Positions 1 through 10,937 of a stretch of 64,000 bases of DNA are shown one piece after another. A model generated the notes under the pieces. That model had not been told where the DNA came from and ran no database searches. It saw only the letters and a program-made list of their open reading frames with translations. Each line of letters begins with the position of its first letter. The stretch's first letter is position 1. Origin of the DNA: Chamaelirium japonicum (Eukaryota; Streptophyta; Magnoliopsida; Liliales; Melanthiaceae); assembly GCA_947650365.1 (NCBI GenBank), contig OX393549.1, forward strand, positions 13,255,073 through 13,319,072. Reading direction: 5' to 3'. A program made the translations under genes and the position numbers.

Positions 1-302
1 CTTAAGGTTGTCGGGTGGGGGTTCAAAAAAAATATATAGTGGTTTTGGCTCCATAAATATATAGTCTACAAGCTATCCTAAAAATAGAGAGCATATTGTT
101 AGGCTCATAGAGGGTATTTTAGGATGGAGTGCTCGATTGTATATAATTCACATAGGGTTATCCGGTGGGGGTTCAAAAAAAATATTGAGCGATTTTGGCT
201 CCCTAAATAAAGAAAGTCTAGTAGCAATCCCAAAAATAGAGAGCATATTGTGAGGCTCTTAGCGGGTATATTAGGGAGGAGTGCTCGATTGTATATAATT
301 TA

Positions 303-454
303 CTTAAGGTTATCGGGTGGCGGTTCAAAAAAAATATAGAGTGGTTTTGCCTTTCTAAATATAGGGAATCTAGTAGTAATCCCAAAAATAGAGAGCATAT
401 TGCAAGGCTATTAGATGGTGTTTTTGGGTGGAACGCTCGATTTTATATAATTTA
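303..454 (+). repeat. Type A monomer, representative 152-bp unit
   Basis: Example of the canonical unit: successive CTTAAGG starts at 303, 455 and 607 are exactly 152 bp apart. Order within the unit: CTTAAGGTT, G-rich GGGTGGNGGTTC, an A8 tract, GGTTTTGGCTCC-like box, palindromic CTCCCTA-AATA-TAGGGAG box (mutated in this copy), CTAGTAGCAATCCC, AAAAATAGAGAGCATATTGC, GAGGCTCTTAGAGGGTGTTT, then GCTCGATTGTATATAATTTA. The length is close to the 147 bp of a nucleosome core. As 152 is not a multiple of three, reading frame shifts at every unit, which argues against coding. Confidence 0.95.
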
Positions 455-606
455 CTTAAGGTTGTCGGGTGGGGATTCAAAAAAAATATGGAGCTATTTT
501 GGATCCCTAAATATAGGGAGTCTAGTAGCAATCCCAACAATATAGAGCATATTGCGAGGCTCTTAGAGGGTGTTTTGGGGAGAAGTGCTCGATTGTATAT
601 AATTTA

Positions 607-760
607 CTTAAGGTTGTCGAGTGGGGGATAAAAAAAAATATCGAGCAATTTTTGCTCCCTAAATATAGGGAGTCTAGTAGCAATCCGAAAAATAGAGAGG
701 CATATTGTGAGGCTCTCAGAAAGTGTTTTAGGGAGGAGTGCTTGATTTATATATAATTTA
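607..760 (+). repeat. Type B monomer, 154-bp variant that precedes S
   Basis: Like type A but with two one-base insertions in its 3' half: GAGAGGCATATTG instead of GAGAGCATATTG, and GTGCTTGATTTATATATAA instead of GTGCTCGATTGTATATAA. These diagnostic changes occur in the unit directly upstream of the 86-bp S unit in nearly every copy I read (for example units ending at 760, 1153, 2453, 3300, 8296, 10937), so B and S propagate as a linked pair. Confidence 0.9.
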
Positions 761-846
761 CTTATGATTTTAGGATGTTTTTGGAAGGCAATGATGAGGC
801 TCTTAGAGAGTGTTTTTGGGATGAATGCTCGATTGTGTATAATTTA
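761..846 (+). repeat. Type S short unit (86 bp), first of at least 94 copies
   Basis: Begins CTTATGATTTTAGGG and ends in the usual ATAATTTA; the A-tract and dyad boxes are absent. It holds two copies of AGGGTGTTTTTGGGAGG-like sequence 35 bp apart and the marker GGAGGCAATGGCGAGGC. Start positions: 761, 1154, 1546, 2087, 2454, 3301, 3844 (short), 4218, 5066, 5609, 6605, 6996, 8297, 8990, 9835, 10154, 10546, 10938, 11784, 12174, 12869, 13715, 14106, 14495, 14887, 16037, 16430, 16823, 17367, 17852, 18521, 19356, 19748, 20138, 20833, 21227, 22377, 22770, 23161 (cut), 23665, 24967, 26275, 27119, 27664, 28502, 28892, 29284, 29827, 30357, 30749, 31445, 32287, 32678, 33372, 34219, 34606, 34995, 35427, 35817, 36209, 36905, 37600, 37991, 38383, 39076, 39925, 40927, 41318, 42163, 43010, 43402, 43857, 44563 (cut), 45641, 46033, 46425, 47120, 47803, 48340, 48730, 49122, 49516, 49908, 50300, 51777, 52168, 53719, 55116, 55347, 55761, 56151 (interrupted), 59112, 60507, 60899. 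Nearly all are 84-87 bp. Confidence 0.93.
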
Positions 847-3800
847 CTTAAAGTTGTCAAGTAGGGGTTCAAACAAAATATGGAGTGGTTTTAGCTCCCA
901 AAATATAGGGAGTCTGGTAGTAATCCTAAAAAATAGAGAGTATATTGCGAGGATCTTAGATGGTGTTTTAGGAAGGAGTGCTCAAATATATATAATTTAC
1001 TTATGGTTGTCGGGTGGGGGTTCAAAAAAAATATAGTGCAGTTTTGGCTCCTTAAATTTAGAGAATCTTGTAACAATCCTAAGAATAGAGAGACATATTG
1101 CGAGGCTCTTAAAGGGTATTTTAGAGAGGAATGCTTGATTTATATATAATTTACTTATTATTTTCGGGTATTTTTGGGTGGCATTGGGGAGGCTCTTAGA
1201 GGGTGTTTTTGGAAGGAATGCTCGATTTTATATAATTTACTTAAGGTTGATGGGTGGGGGTTTAAAAAAAATATAAAGCAGTTTTGGCTCCTTAAATATA
1301 AGGAGTCTAGTAGCAATCCCAAAAATAGAAAGCATATTACCAAGCTCTTAGAGGGTGTTTTAGAAAGAAATGCTCTATTGTATATAATTTACTTAAGGTT
1401 GTCGGGTGGGCGTTCAAAAAAAATATAGAGCGATTTTGGCTCCCTAAATATAGGGAGTCTAGAAGCAATCCCAAAAATAGAAAGGCATATTGTGAGTCTC
1501 TTAGAGGGTGTTTTAGGGAGGAGTGCTTGAGTTATATAGAATTTACTTATGACTTTAGGGTGTTTTAGTGATGAAATGGAAAGGCTCTTAAAGGGTGTTT
1601 TTAGGAGGAATGCTCGATTGTACATAATTTACTTAAGGTTATCGGGTGTGGGTTGAAAAAAAATATGGAGCGGTTTTGGCACCATAAATTTAGGGAGTCT
1701 AGCAGCAATCCCAGAAATAGAGAGCATATTGCGAGTCTTTATAGGGTGTTTTAAGGAGGAGTGCTCGATGATATATAATTCACTTAAGTTTGTCGGGTGG
1801 GGTTCAAAAAATATATGGGCGGTTTTGGCTTCTTTAATTTAGGGAGTCTAGTTGAAATCACAAAAATAGAGAGCAAATTGCGAGACTTTTAGAGGGTATT
1901 TTAGAAAGGAGTACTCGATTGTATATAATTTACTTAAGGTTGTCGGGTGGGCATTCCAAAAAAATAAGGAGCGATTTTGGCTATCGAAATATAGGGAGTC
2001 TAGTTACAATACTAAAAATAGAAAGGCATTTTACGAGGCTCTTATAGGATATTTTAGAGAGGAGTGTGTGATTTATATATAATTTACCTATAATTTTAGG
2101 ATATTTTTAGGAGACAATAGTGAGGATCATAGAGGGTGTTTTTGGAGTGAATGCTCGATTGTATATAATTTACTTATGGTTATAGGGTGTTTTTGGGCTC
2201 CTTAAATATACGAAGTCTAGTAGCAATCCCAAAAATAGAGAGCATATTACCAGGCTCTTAGAGGTGTTTTAGGAACAAGTGCTAGATTGTATATAATTTA
2301 CTTAAGGTTGTCGGATGGGTGTTAAAAAAAATATAGAGCTGTTTCGGCTCCCTAAATATAGAAAGTCTAGTAGCAATCCCTAAAGTAGAAAGCCTTATTG
2401 CGAGTCTCTTAGAGGGTGTTTTAGGGAGGAGTACTTGATTTATATATAATTTACTTATGATTTTATGGTGTTTTTAGGAGGCAATGGCGAGGCTCTTAGA
2501 TAGTTATTATAGGAGGAATGCTTGATTGTATATAATTTACTTAAGGTTGTCGGGTGGGGGTTCAAAAAAAATATGGAGCGATTTTGGCTTCCTAAAAATA
2601 GGGAGTCTAGTAGCAATACCAAAAATAGAGAGCATATTGCGAGTCTTTTAAAGGGTGTTTTAGGGAGGAGTGCTCGATTGTATATAATTCACTAAAGGTT
2701 ATCGCGTGGGGGTTCAAAAAATATATGAGGCAGTTTGGCTCTCTAAATATAGGGAGTCTAGTAGCATTGTCAAAAATAGAGAGCATATTACGAGGCTCTT
2801 AGAGGGTATTTTAAGGAGGAGTGCTCGGTTGTATGTAATTTAACTAAGGTTGTCGGGTGGAGGTTTAAAAAAAATATAGAGCGATTTTGGCTCCCTAAAT
2901 ATAGGGAGTCTAGTAGCAATCCCAAAAACAGAGAGCATATTGCAAGGCTATTAGATGGTGTTTTTAAAAGGAATGCTTGATTGTATATAATTTACTTAAG
3001 GTTGTCGGGTGGGGTTTCAAAAAAAATATGGAGCGGTTTTGGTTCCCTAAATATAGGGAGTCTAGTAGCAATCTAAAAAATAGAGTGCATATTACCAGGC
3101 TCTTTGAGGGTGTTTTAGGAAGGATTGTTCGATTGTATATAATTTACTTAAGGTTATCAGGTGGGTGTTCAAAAAAAAAATAGAACGGTTTTGGCTCCCT
3201 AAATATAGGGAGTCTAGTAGCAATCCCAAAAATAGAAAGGCATATTGCGAGTCTCTTAGAGGGTGTTTTAAGGAGGAGTGCTTGATTTATATATAATTTA
3301 TTTATGATTTTAGGGTGTTTTTGGGAGGCAATGGCGAGGCTTTTAGAGGGTGTTTTTTGGAGAAATGCTCAATTGTATATAATTTACTTAAGGCTGTTGG
3401 GTGTGGGTTCAAAAAAAATATAGAGTGGTTTTGGCTCCCTAAATATAGGGAGTCTAGTAGCAATCCCAAAAATAGAGAGCATATTGCGAGTCTCTTAGAG
3501 GGTATTTTAAGGAGGAGTGCTTGATTGTATATAATTCACATATGGTTATTGGGTGGGGGTTCAAAAAAAATATGGGGCGATTTTGGCTCCCTTAATATAG
3601 GGAGTCTAGTAGCAATCACAAAACTAGAGAGCATATTGTGAGACTTTTTTAGGATATTTTAGGGAGGAGTGCTCGATTGTATATAATTTACTCAAGGTTG
3701 TTAGGTGGGCATTCAAAAAATATATGGAGCGGATTTGGCTACCAAAGTATAGGAAGTCTAGTTGCAATCCAAAAATAGAAAGGCATATTGCGAGGCTCCT

Positions 3801-6800
3801 ATAGGGTATTTTAGGGCAGAGTGTGTGATTTTTATATAATTTACTTTTAGGAGGCAATAGTGAGGCCTTTAGAGGGTGTTTTTAGGATTAATGTTTGATT
3901 ATACATAATTAACTTAAGGTTGTCGGGTGGGGGTTTAAAAAAAATATGGAGCTGTTTTGGCTCCGTAAATATAGGGAGTCTAGTAGCAATCCCAAAAATA
4001 GAGAGCATATTACCAGGCTCTTAGAGGGTGTTTTAAGAAGGAGTGCTCGATTGTATATAATTTACTTAAGGTTGTCGAGTGGGCGTTCAAAAAAAATATG
4101 GAGCAATTTTGGTTCCCTAAATATAGAGAGTCTAGTAGCAATCCCAAAAATAAAAAGGAATATTGCGAGTCACTTAGTTGGTATTTTAGGGAGGAGTGCT
4201 TGATTTATATATAATTACTTATGATTTTAGGGTATTTTTAGGAGGCAATGGCGAGGCTCTTAGGGGGTGTTTTTTGGAGGAATGCTAGATTGTATATAAT
4301 TTACTTAAGGTTGTCAGGTGAGGGTTAAAAAAAAATATGGAGTGGTTTTGGCTTCCTGAATATAGGGAGTCTAGTAGCAATCCAAAGAATAGAGACGATA
4401 TTGTGAGTCTTTTAGAGGGTGTTTTAGGGATGAGTGCTCGATTGTATATAATTTACTTAAGGTTGTAGGGTGGGGGTTCAAAAAAAATATAGGGTTGTTT
4501 TGGCTACCTAAATATAGGAAGTCTAGTAGTAATCCCAAAAATAAAGAGCATATTGTGAGGCTCTTACACAGTGTTTTAGGGAGTAGTGCTCGATTGTATA
4601 TAATTTACCTACGGTTGTTGAGTGGGGGTTTAAAAAAATAATGGAGCGGTTTTGGCTCCCTAAATATAGAGAGTCTAGTAGCAATCCAAAAAATTAGGAG
4701 CATATTGCAAAGCTATTAGAGGGTGTTTTTAGGAAGAATGCTCGATTTTATATAATTTACTTAAGGTTGTCGAGTGGGGGTATAAAAAAAATAAGGAGAG
4801 ATTTTGGTTCGCTAAATATAGAAAGTCTAGTAGCAATCCCAAAAATAGAGAGCATATTACCATGCTCTTAGAAGGTGTTTTAGGAAGGAGTGCTCGATTG
4901 TATATAATTTACTTAAGGTTATCGGGTGGGCGTTCAAAAAAAATATGAAGCAGTTTTGGCATTCTAAATATAGGGAGTCTAGTAGCAATCCCAAAAATAG
5001 AATGGCATATTGTAAGTCTCTTAGAGGGTGTTTTAGGAAGGAGTGCTTGATTTATATATAATTTACTTATAATTTTAGGGTGTTTTTAGGATGAATGGCG
5101 AGGCTCTTAGAGGGTGTATTTGGGAGGAATGCTTAATTGTATATAATTTACTTAAGGTTATCGGGTGTGGGTTTAAAAAAAATATGGAGCGGTTTTGGCT
5201 CCCGAAATATAGGGAGTCTAGTAGCAATCCCAAAAATAGAAAGCATATTGCGAATCTCTTAGAGGTTGTTTTAAGGAGGAGTGCTCGATTGTGTATAATT
5301 CACTTAAGGTTGTTGGGTGGGGGTTCAAAAAAAATATGGGGCGATTTTGGCTCCATTAATATGGGGAGTCTTGTAGTAATCACAAAAATAGAGAGCATAT
5401 TGCGAGACTTTTAGTGGGTATTTTAGGGAGGTGTGCTCGACTGTATATAATTTACTTAAGGTCATCGGGTGGGCATTAAAAAAAAATATGGAGTGGTTTT
5501 GGCTTTCTAAATATAGAGAGTCTAGTAGCAATCCTAAAATTAGAAAGGCATATTACGAATCTCTTAGAGGGTGTTTTATGGAGGAGTGCTTGATTTATAT
5601 ATAATTTATGTATGATTTTAGGGTATTTTTAGAAGGCAATAACGAGGCTCTTAGAGGGTATTTTTGGGAGGAATGCTCGATTGTATATAATTTACTTAAG
5701 GTTGTCTGGTGGGGTTTCAATAAAAATAAGAAGCGGTTTTGCCTCCCTAAATATAGGGAGTCTAGTAACAATCCCAAAAATAGAGAGCATATTACGAGTC
5801 TTTTAGAGGGTGTTTTAGGGAGGAGTGCTCGATTGTATATAATTCACTTAAGGTTGTCGAGTGGGGTTCAAAAAAAATATAGGACGGTTTTGGCTCCCGA
5901 AATATAGGGAGTCTATTAGTTATCCCAAAAAATAGAGAGCATATTGCGAATATCTTAGAGGGTATTTTAGGGAGGAGTGCTCGATTGTATATAATTTACC
6001 TAAGGTTGTCAGGTGGGGGTTCAAAAAAAATATGAAGCGCTTATGGATCCGTAAATATAGAGAGTTAGTAGCAATCCTAAAAATAGAGAGCATATTGTGT
6101 GGATATTAGAGGGTGTTTTTAGGAGGAATGCTCGATTGAATATAATTTACTTAAGGTTGTCAGGTGGGGGTTCAAAAAAAATATGGAGTGGTTTTGGTTC
6201 CCTAAATATAGGGAGTCTAGTAGCAATCCCAAAAATAGACATCATATTTCGAGGCTATTAGAGGGTGTTTTCAGGATGGATACTCGATTGTATATAATTT
6301 AGTTAAGGTTATTGGGTGGGTGTTCAAAAAAATTATGGATCAATTTTGGCTCCCTAAATATAGGGAGTCTAGTAGCAATCCCAAAAATAAAGTGCATATT
6401 AGGTTCTTAGTGGGTGTTTTAGGGAGGAGTGCTTAATTGTACATAATTTACTTAAGGTTGTCGGGTGGTGGTTCAAAAAACATATGGAGCGATTTTGGCT
6501 TTGTCAATATAAATAGTCTAGTAGCAATCCCAAAAATTGAGAGGTATATTGTGAGGCTCATATAGGTTGTCTTAGGGAGGAGTGCTTGATTTATATATAA
6601 TTTACTTATGATTTTAGGATATTTTTGGGAGGCAATGGCGAGGCCTTTAGAGGGGTTTTTGGGAGGAATGCTCGATTGTGTATAATTTACTTATGGTTGT
6701 CGGATGGGTGTTCAAACAAAATATAGAGCTGTTTTAGCTCCCTAAATATAGGGAGTCTAGTAGCAATCCCATAAAATATAGAGCATATTACGTGGCGCTT

Positions 6801-7232
6801 ATAGAGTGTTTTAAGGAGGAGTGCTCGATTGTATATAACTTTCTTAAGGTTGTCGGGTGGGGTTCAAAAAAAATATAGAGCAGTTTTGGCTCCTTAAATA
6901 TAGAGAGTCTAGTAGCAATCCCAAAAATAAAGAGGCATATTGCGAGGCTCTTAGAGGGTATTTTAGGGAGGAGTACTGGATTTTTATATAATTTACTTAT
7001 GATTTTTGGGTTTTTTTGGGAGGCAATAGCGAGGCTCTTAGAGGGTGTTTTTGGGAGGAATGCTCAATTATATATAATTTACTAAAGGTTATCTGGTGGG
7101 GGTTCAAAAAAAATATGGAGCGATTTTGGTTCCCTAAAAATAGGGAGTCTAGTGGCAATCCCAAAAATAGAGAGCATATATAAGGCTCTTAGAAAGTGTT
7201 TTAGGGAGGGGTAATTAATATTATATAATTTA

Positions 7233-7383
7233 GTTATGATTATTGGGTGGGAGCCTTATGAAATTGGGAGCGATTTTGGCTTCCTAAATATAGGGAGTCT
7301 AGTAGCTATCCTAAAAATGAGGAGGCAATGGCGAGGCTCATATAAGGTGTTTTTGGGTGGAGTACTTAATTATATATAATTTA
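7233..7383 (+). repeat. Type C chimeric unit (about 151 bp), first of 19 copies
   Basis: Begins GTTATGATTATCGGG (C-to-G change at the first base) and carries GGGAGCCTTGAGAAATTGGG in place of the A-tract region, then GGCTCCCCAAATATAGGG, TAGTAGCGATCCC and AATAAGGAGGCAATGGCG, and ends like type A. The 5' half resembles the divergent D class and the 3' end resembles A. Copies: 7233-7383, 8535-8685, 12412-12562, 15124-15274, 17606-17756, 21465-21615, 25817-25967, 31682-31832, 32916-33066, 37143-37293, 38621-38770, 40165-40314, 41707-41856, 44723-44873, 47358-47509, 51325-51473, 53263-53413, 54813-54963, 60203-60353. Confidence 0.92.
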
Positions 7384-10153
7384 CTTAAGGTTGGTGGGAG
7401 GGGGTTCAATAAAAATATGGAGTGGTTTTGGCTCCCTAAATATATAGAGTATAGTAGCAATCCCAATAATAGAGAGCATTTTACAAAGTTCTTAGAGGGT
7501 GTTTTTGGGAGGAATGCTCGATTGTATATAATTTACATAATATTGTGGGGTTAGGGTTCAAAAAAAATATGGAACGGTTTTGGCTCCATAAATATAGGGA
7601 GACTTGTAACAATCCAAAAAATAGAGAGCATATTGCGAGGCTCTTAAGGGGTATTTTAAGGAGGAGTTCTTGATTGTATATAATTCACTTAATGTTGGCC
7701 GGTGGGGGTTCAAAAAAAATATGGAGTGGTTTTGGCTCCATAAATATTGGGAGTATAGTAGCAATCCCAAAAATAGAGAGCATACTGCTAGGTTCTTATA
7801 GGGTATTTTAGTAAAGAGTGCTCGATTGTATAAAATTTTCTTAAGGTTATCGGGTGGGGGTTTAAAAAAAATATGTATCGGTTTTGCCTTCCTAAATATA
7901 GGGAGTCTAGTAGCAATCCCAAAAATAAAGAGCATATTGTGATGTTATTAGATGATATTTTTGGGAGGAATGCTTGATTGTGTATAGTTTACTTAAGGTT
8001 GTCAAGTGGGGGTTCAAAAAAAGTATGGAGCGGTTTTGGCTTCCTAAATATAGGGAGTCTAGTAGCAATCCCAAAAATAGAGAGCATATTGTAAGGCTCT
8101 TAGAGGGTGTTTTAGGGAGGTGTGCTTGATTGTATATAATTTACTTATGGTTGTCGGGTGGGGGTTCAAAAAAATATGAAGCGATTTTGTCTCCCTAAAT
8201 ATAGGGAGTTTAGTAGTAATCCCAAAAATAGAGAGGCATATTGCGAGGCTCTTAGATGGTGTTTTAGGGAGGAGTACTTGATTTATATATAATTTACTTA
8301 TGATTTTAGGGTGTTTTTAGGAGGCAATGGCGAGGCTCTTAGATGGTGTTTTTGGGAGGAATGCTCGAATATATATAATTTACTAAATATTGTTCGGTGG
8401 GGTTTCAAAAAAAATATAGAGTGGTTTTGGCTCCCTAAATATAGGGAGTATAGTAGGAATCCCAAAAATAGGGAACATATTATGAGGCTCTTAGAAAGTA
8501 TTTTAGAGAGGAGTGCTCGATTGTATATAATTTTGTTATGATTATCGGGTGCGAGCTTTGTGAAATTAGGAGCAATTTTGGCTCCCCAAATATAGGGAGT
8601 CTAGTGGCGATTCAAAAAATAAGGAGGCAATGGCAAGGCTCATATAAGGTTTTTTTGGGAGGAATATTCGATTGTATATAATTTACTTAAGGTTGACGGG
8701 TGGGGATTCAAAAAAAATATGGAGTGGTTTTGGCTCCATAGATATATAGAGTCTAGTAGCAATCCCAAGAATAGAGAGCATATTTTGAAGCTCTAAGAGG
8801 ATGCTTTAGGGAGGACTGCTCGATTTTATATAATTTACTTAAGGCTGTCGGGTAGGCGTTTAAAAAAATATGGAGCAATTTTGGCTATCTAAATATATAA
8901 AGTGTAGTAGTAATCCTATAAATATAAGGCATACTGCGAGACTCTTAGAGGGTGTTTTAGGAAAAAGTGCTTGATTTATAAATAATTTACTTATAAATTT
9001 AGGGTGTTTTTGGAAGGCAATAGTGAGGCACTTAGAGGGTTTTTAGGAGGAATGCTCGATTATTTATAATTTACTTAAGGTTGCCATGTGGGGGTTCAAA
9101 AAAAATATGGAGCGCTTTTGGCTCCATAAATATAGGGAGACTTGTAGCAATCGCAAAAATAGAAAGCATATTATGAGGTTCTTAGAGGGTATTTTAGGGA
9201 GGAGTGCTCGATTGTATATAATTAACTTAAGGTTGGCAGATGGGGGTTTAAAAAAAATAAGAAGCGATTTTGTCTCCCTAAATATAGGGAGTCTAGTAGC
9301 AATCCCAAAAATAGAGAGCATATTGCTAGGCTCTTAGAGGGTATTTTAGGGAAGAGTACTCAATTATATTTAATTTACTTAAGATTGACAGGTGAGGGTT
9401 CAAAAAAAATATGGATCGGTTTTGCCTTCCTAAATATTGGAAATCTAGTAGAAATCCCAAAAATAGAGAGCATATTGCGAGGCAATTAGATGATATTTTA
9501 TGGAGGAATGATCGATTGTATATAATTTACTTAAGGTTGTCGGGTAGGGGTTTAAAAAAAAATGGAGCGATTTTGGCTCCCTAAATATAGGGAGTCTAGT
9601 AGCAATACCAAAAATAGAGAGCATACTATGAGGCTTTTAGAGGGTGTTTTAAGGAGGAGTGCTCGATTGTATATAATTTATTTATGGTTGTCGGGTGGGG
9701 GTTCAAAAAAAATATATAGCAATTTTGTCTCCCTAAATATAGGGAGTCTAGTAGCAATTCCAAAAATAGAGAGGTATGTTCCAAGGCTCTTAGAGGGTGT
9801 TTTAGGGATGAGTGATTGATTTATATTTAATTTACTAATGATTTTATGGTATTTTTGGGAGGCAATGGAAAGGCTCTTAGAGGTTGTTTTTAGGAGGAAT
9901 ATTTGATTATGTATAATTTACTTAAGGTTGTTGGGTGGGGGTTCAAACAAGGCTTTTAGAGGGTGTTTTCGGAAGGAGTGTTTAATTGTATATAACTTAT
10001 TTAAGGTTATTGGGTGGGGGTTCAAATTAATAATGGAGCGGTTTTGGCTCCTTAAATCAAGGGAGTCTAGTAGCAATCCGAAAACTAAAGAGGCATATTG
10101 CGAGGTTCATATAGGGTGTTATAGGAATAAGTGTTTGATTTATATATAATTTT

Positions 10154-10937
10154 CTTATGATTTTTGGGTGTTTTTGGGAGGCAATAGTGAGGCTCTTAGA
10201 GGGTGTTTTTTGGAGGAATGCTCGATTGTATATAATTTACGTAAGGTTGACGAGTAGGGGTTCAAAAAAAATATAGAGTGGTTTTGGCTCCCTAAATATA
10301 GGGAGTCTAGTAACAATTTCAAAAATAGAGAGCATATTGTGAGACTTTTAGAGGGTATTTTAGGGAGGAGTACTCGATTGTATATAATTTACTTAAGGTT
10401 ATCGGGTGGGTATTCTAAAAAAATATGGAGCGGTATTAGCTATCTAAATATAGGGAGTCTAGTTGCAATCCTAAAAATAGAAAGGCAAATTGCGAGGCTC
10501 GTATAAGGTGTTTTAGGGAGGAGTGCATGGTTTATATATAATTTACTTATGATTTTAGGATGTTTTTAAAAGGCAATGGTGAGGCTCATAGTGGATATTT
10601 TTGGGATGAATGCTTGATTATATATAATTTACTTATGGTTTTTGGGTAGGGGTTCAAAAAAAATATGGAGTAGTTTTGGATCCCTAAATATAGGGAGTCT
10701 AGTAGCAATCCTAAAAATAGAGAGCATATTATCAGGCTCTTAGAGTGTGTTTTAGGAAGGAATGCTCGATTATATATAATTTACTTAAGGTTATCGGGTG
10801 GGCGTTTAAAAAAAATATATAGCGGTTTTGGCTCCCTAAATGTAGGAAGTCTAGTAGCTATCCCAAAAATAGAAAGGCGTATTGTGAGTCTCTTTGAGGG
10901 TATTTTATGGAGGAGTGCTTGATTTATATATAATTTA
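10154..10937 (+). repeat. Two consecutive 392-bp higher-order repeats (S+A+B)
   Basis: S units start at 10154, 10546 and 10938, giving two intervals of exactly 392 bp. Each holds one S (86 bp), one A (about 152 bp) and one B (about 154 bp). This is the shortest and commonest higher-order period in the window; other runs occur at 761-1546, 13715-14887, 16037-16823, 19356-20138, 28502-29284, 37600-38383 and 45641-46425. Longer intervals are about 392 plus whole multiples of 152 (543-545, 695, 846-848). Confidence 0.9.
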
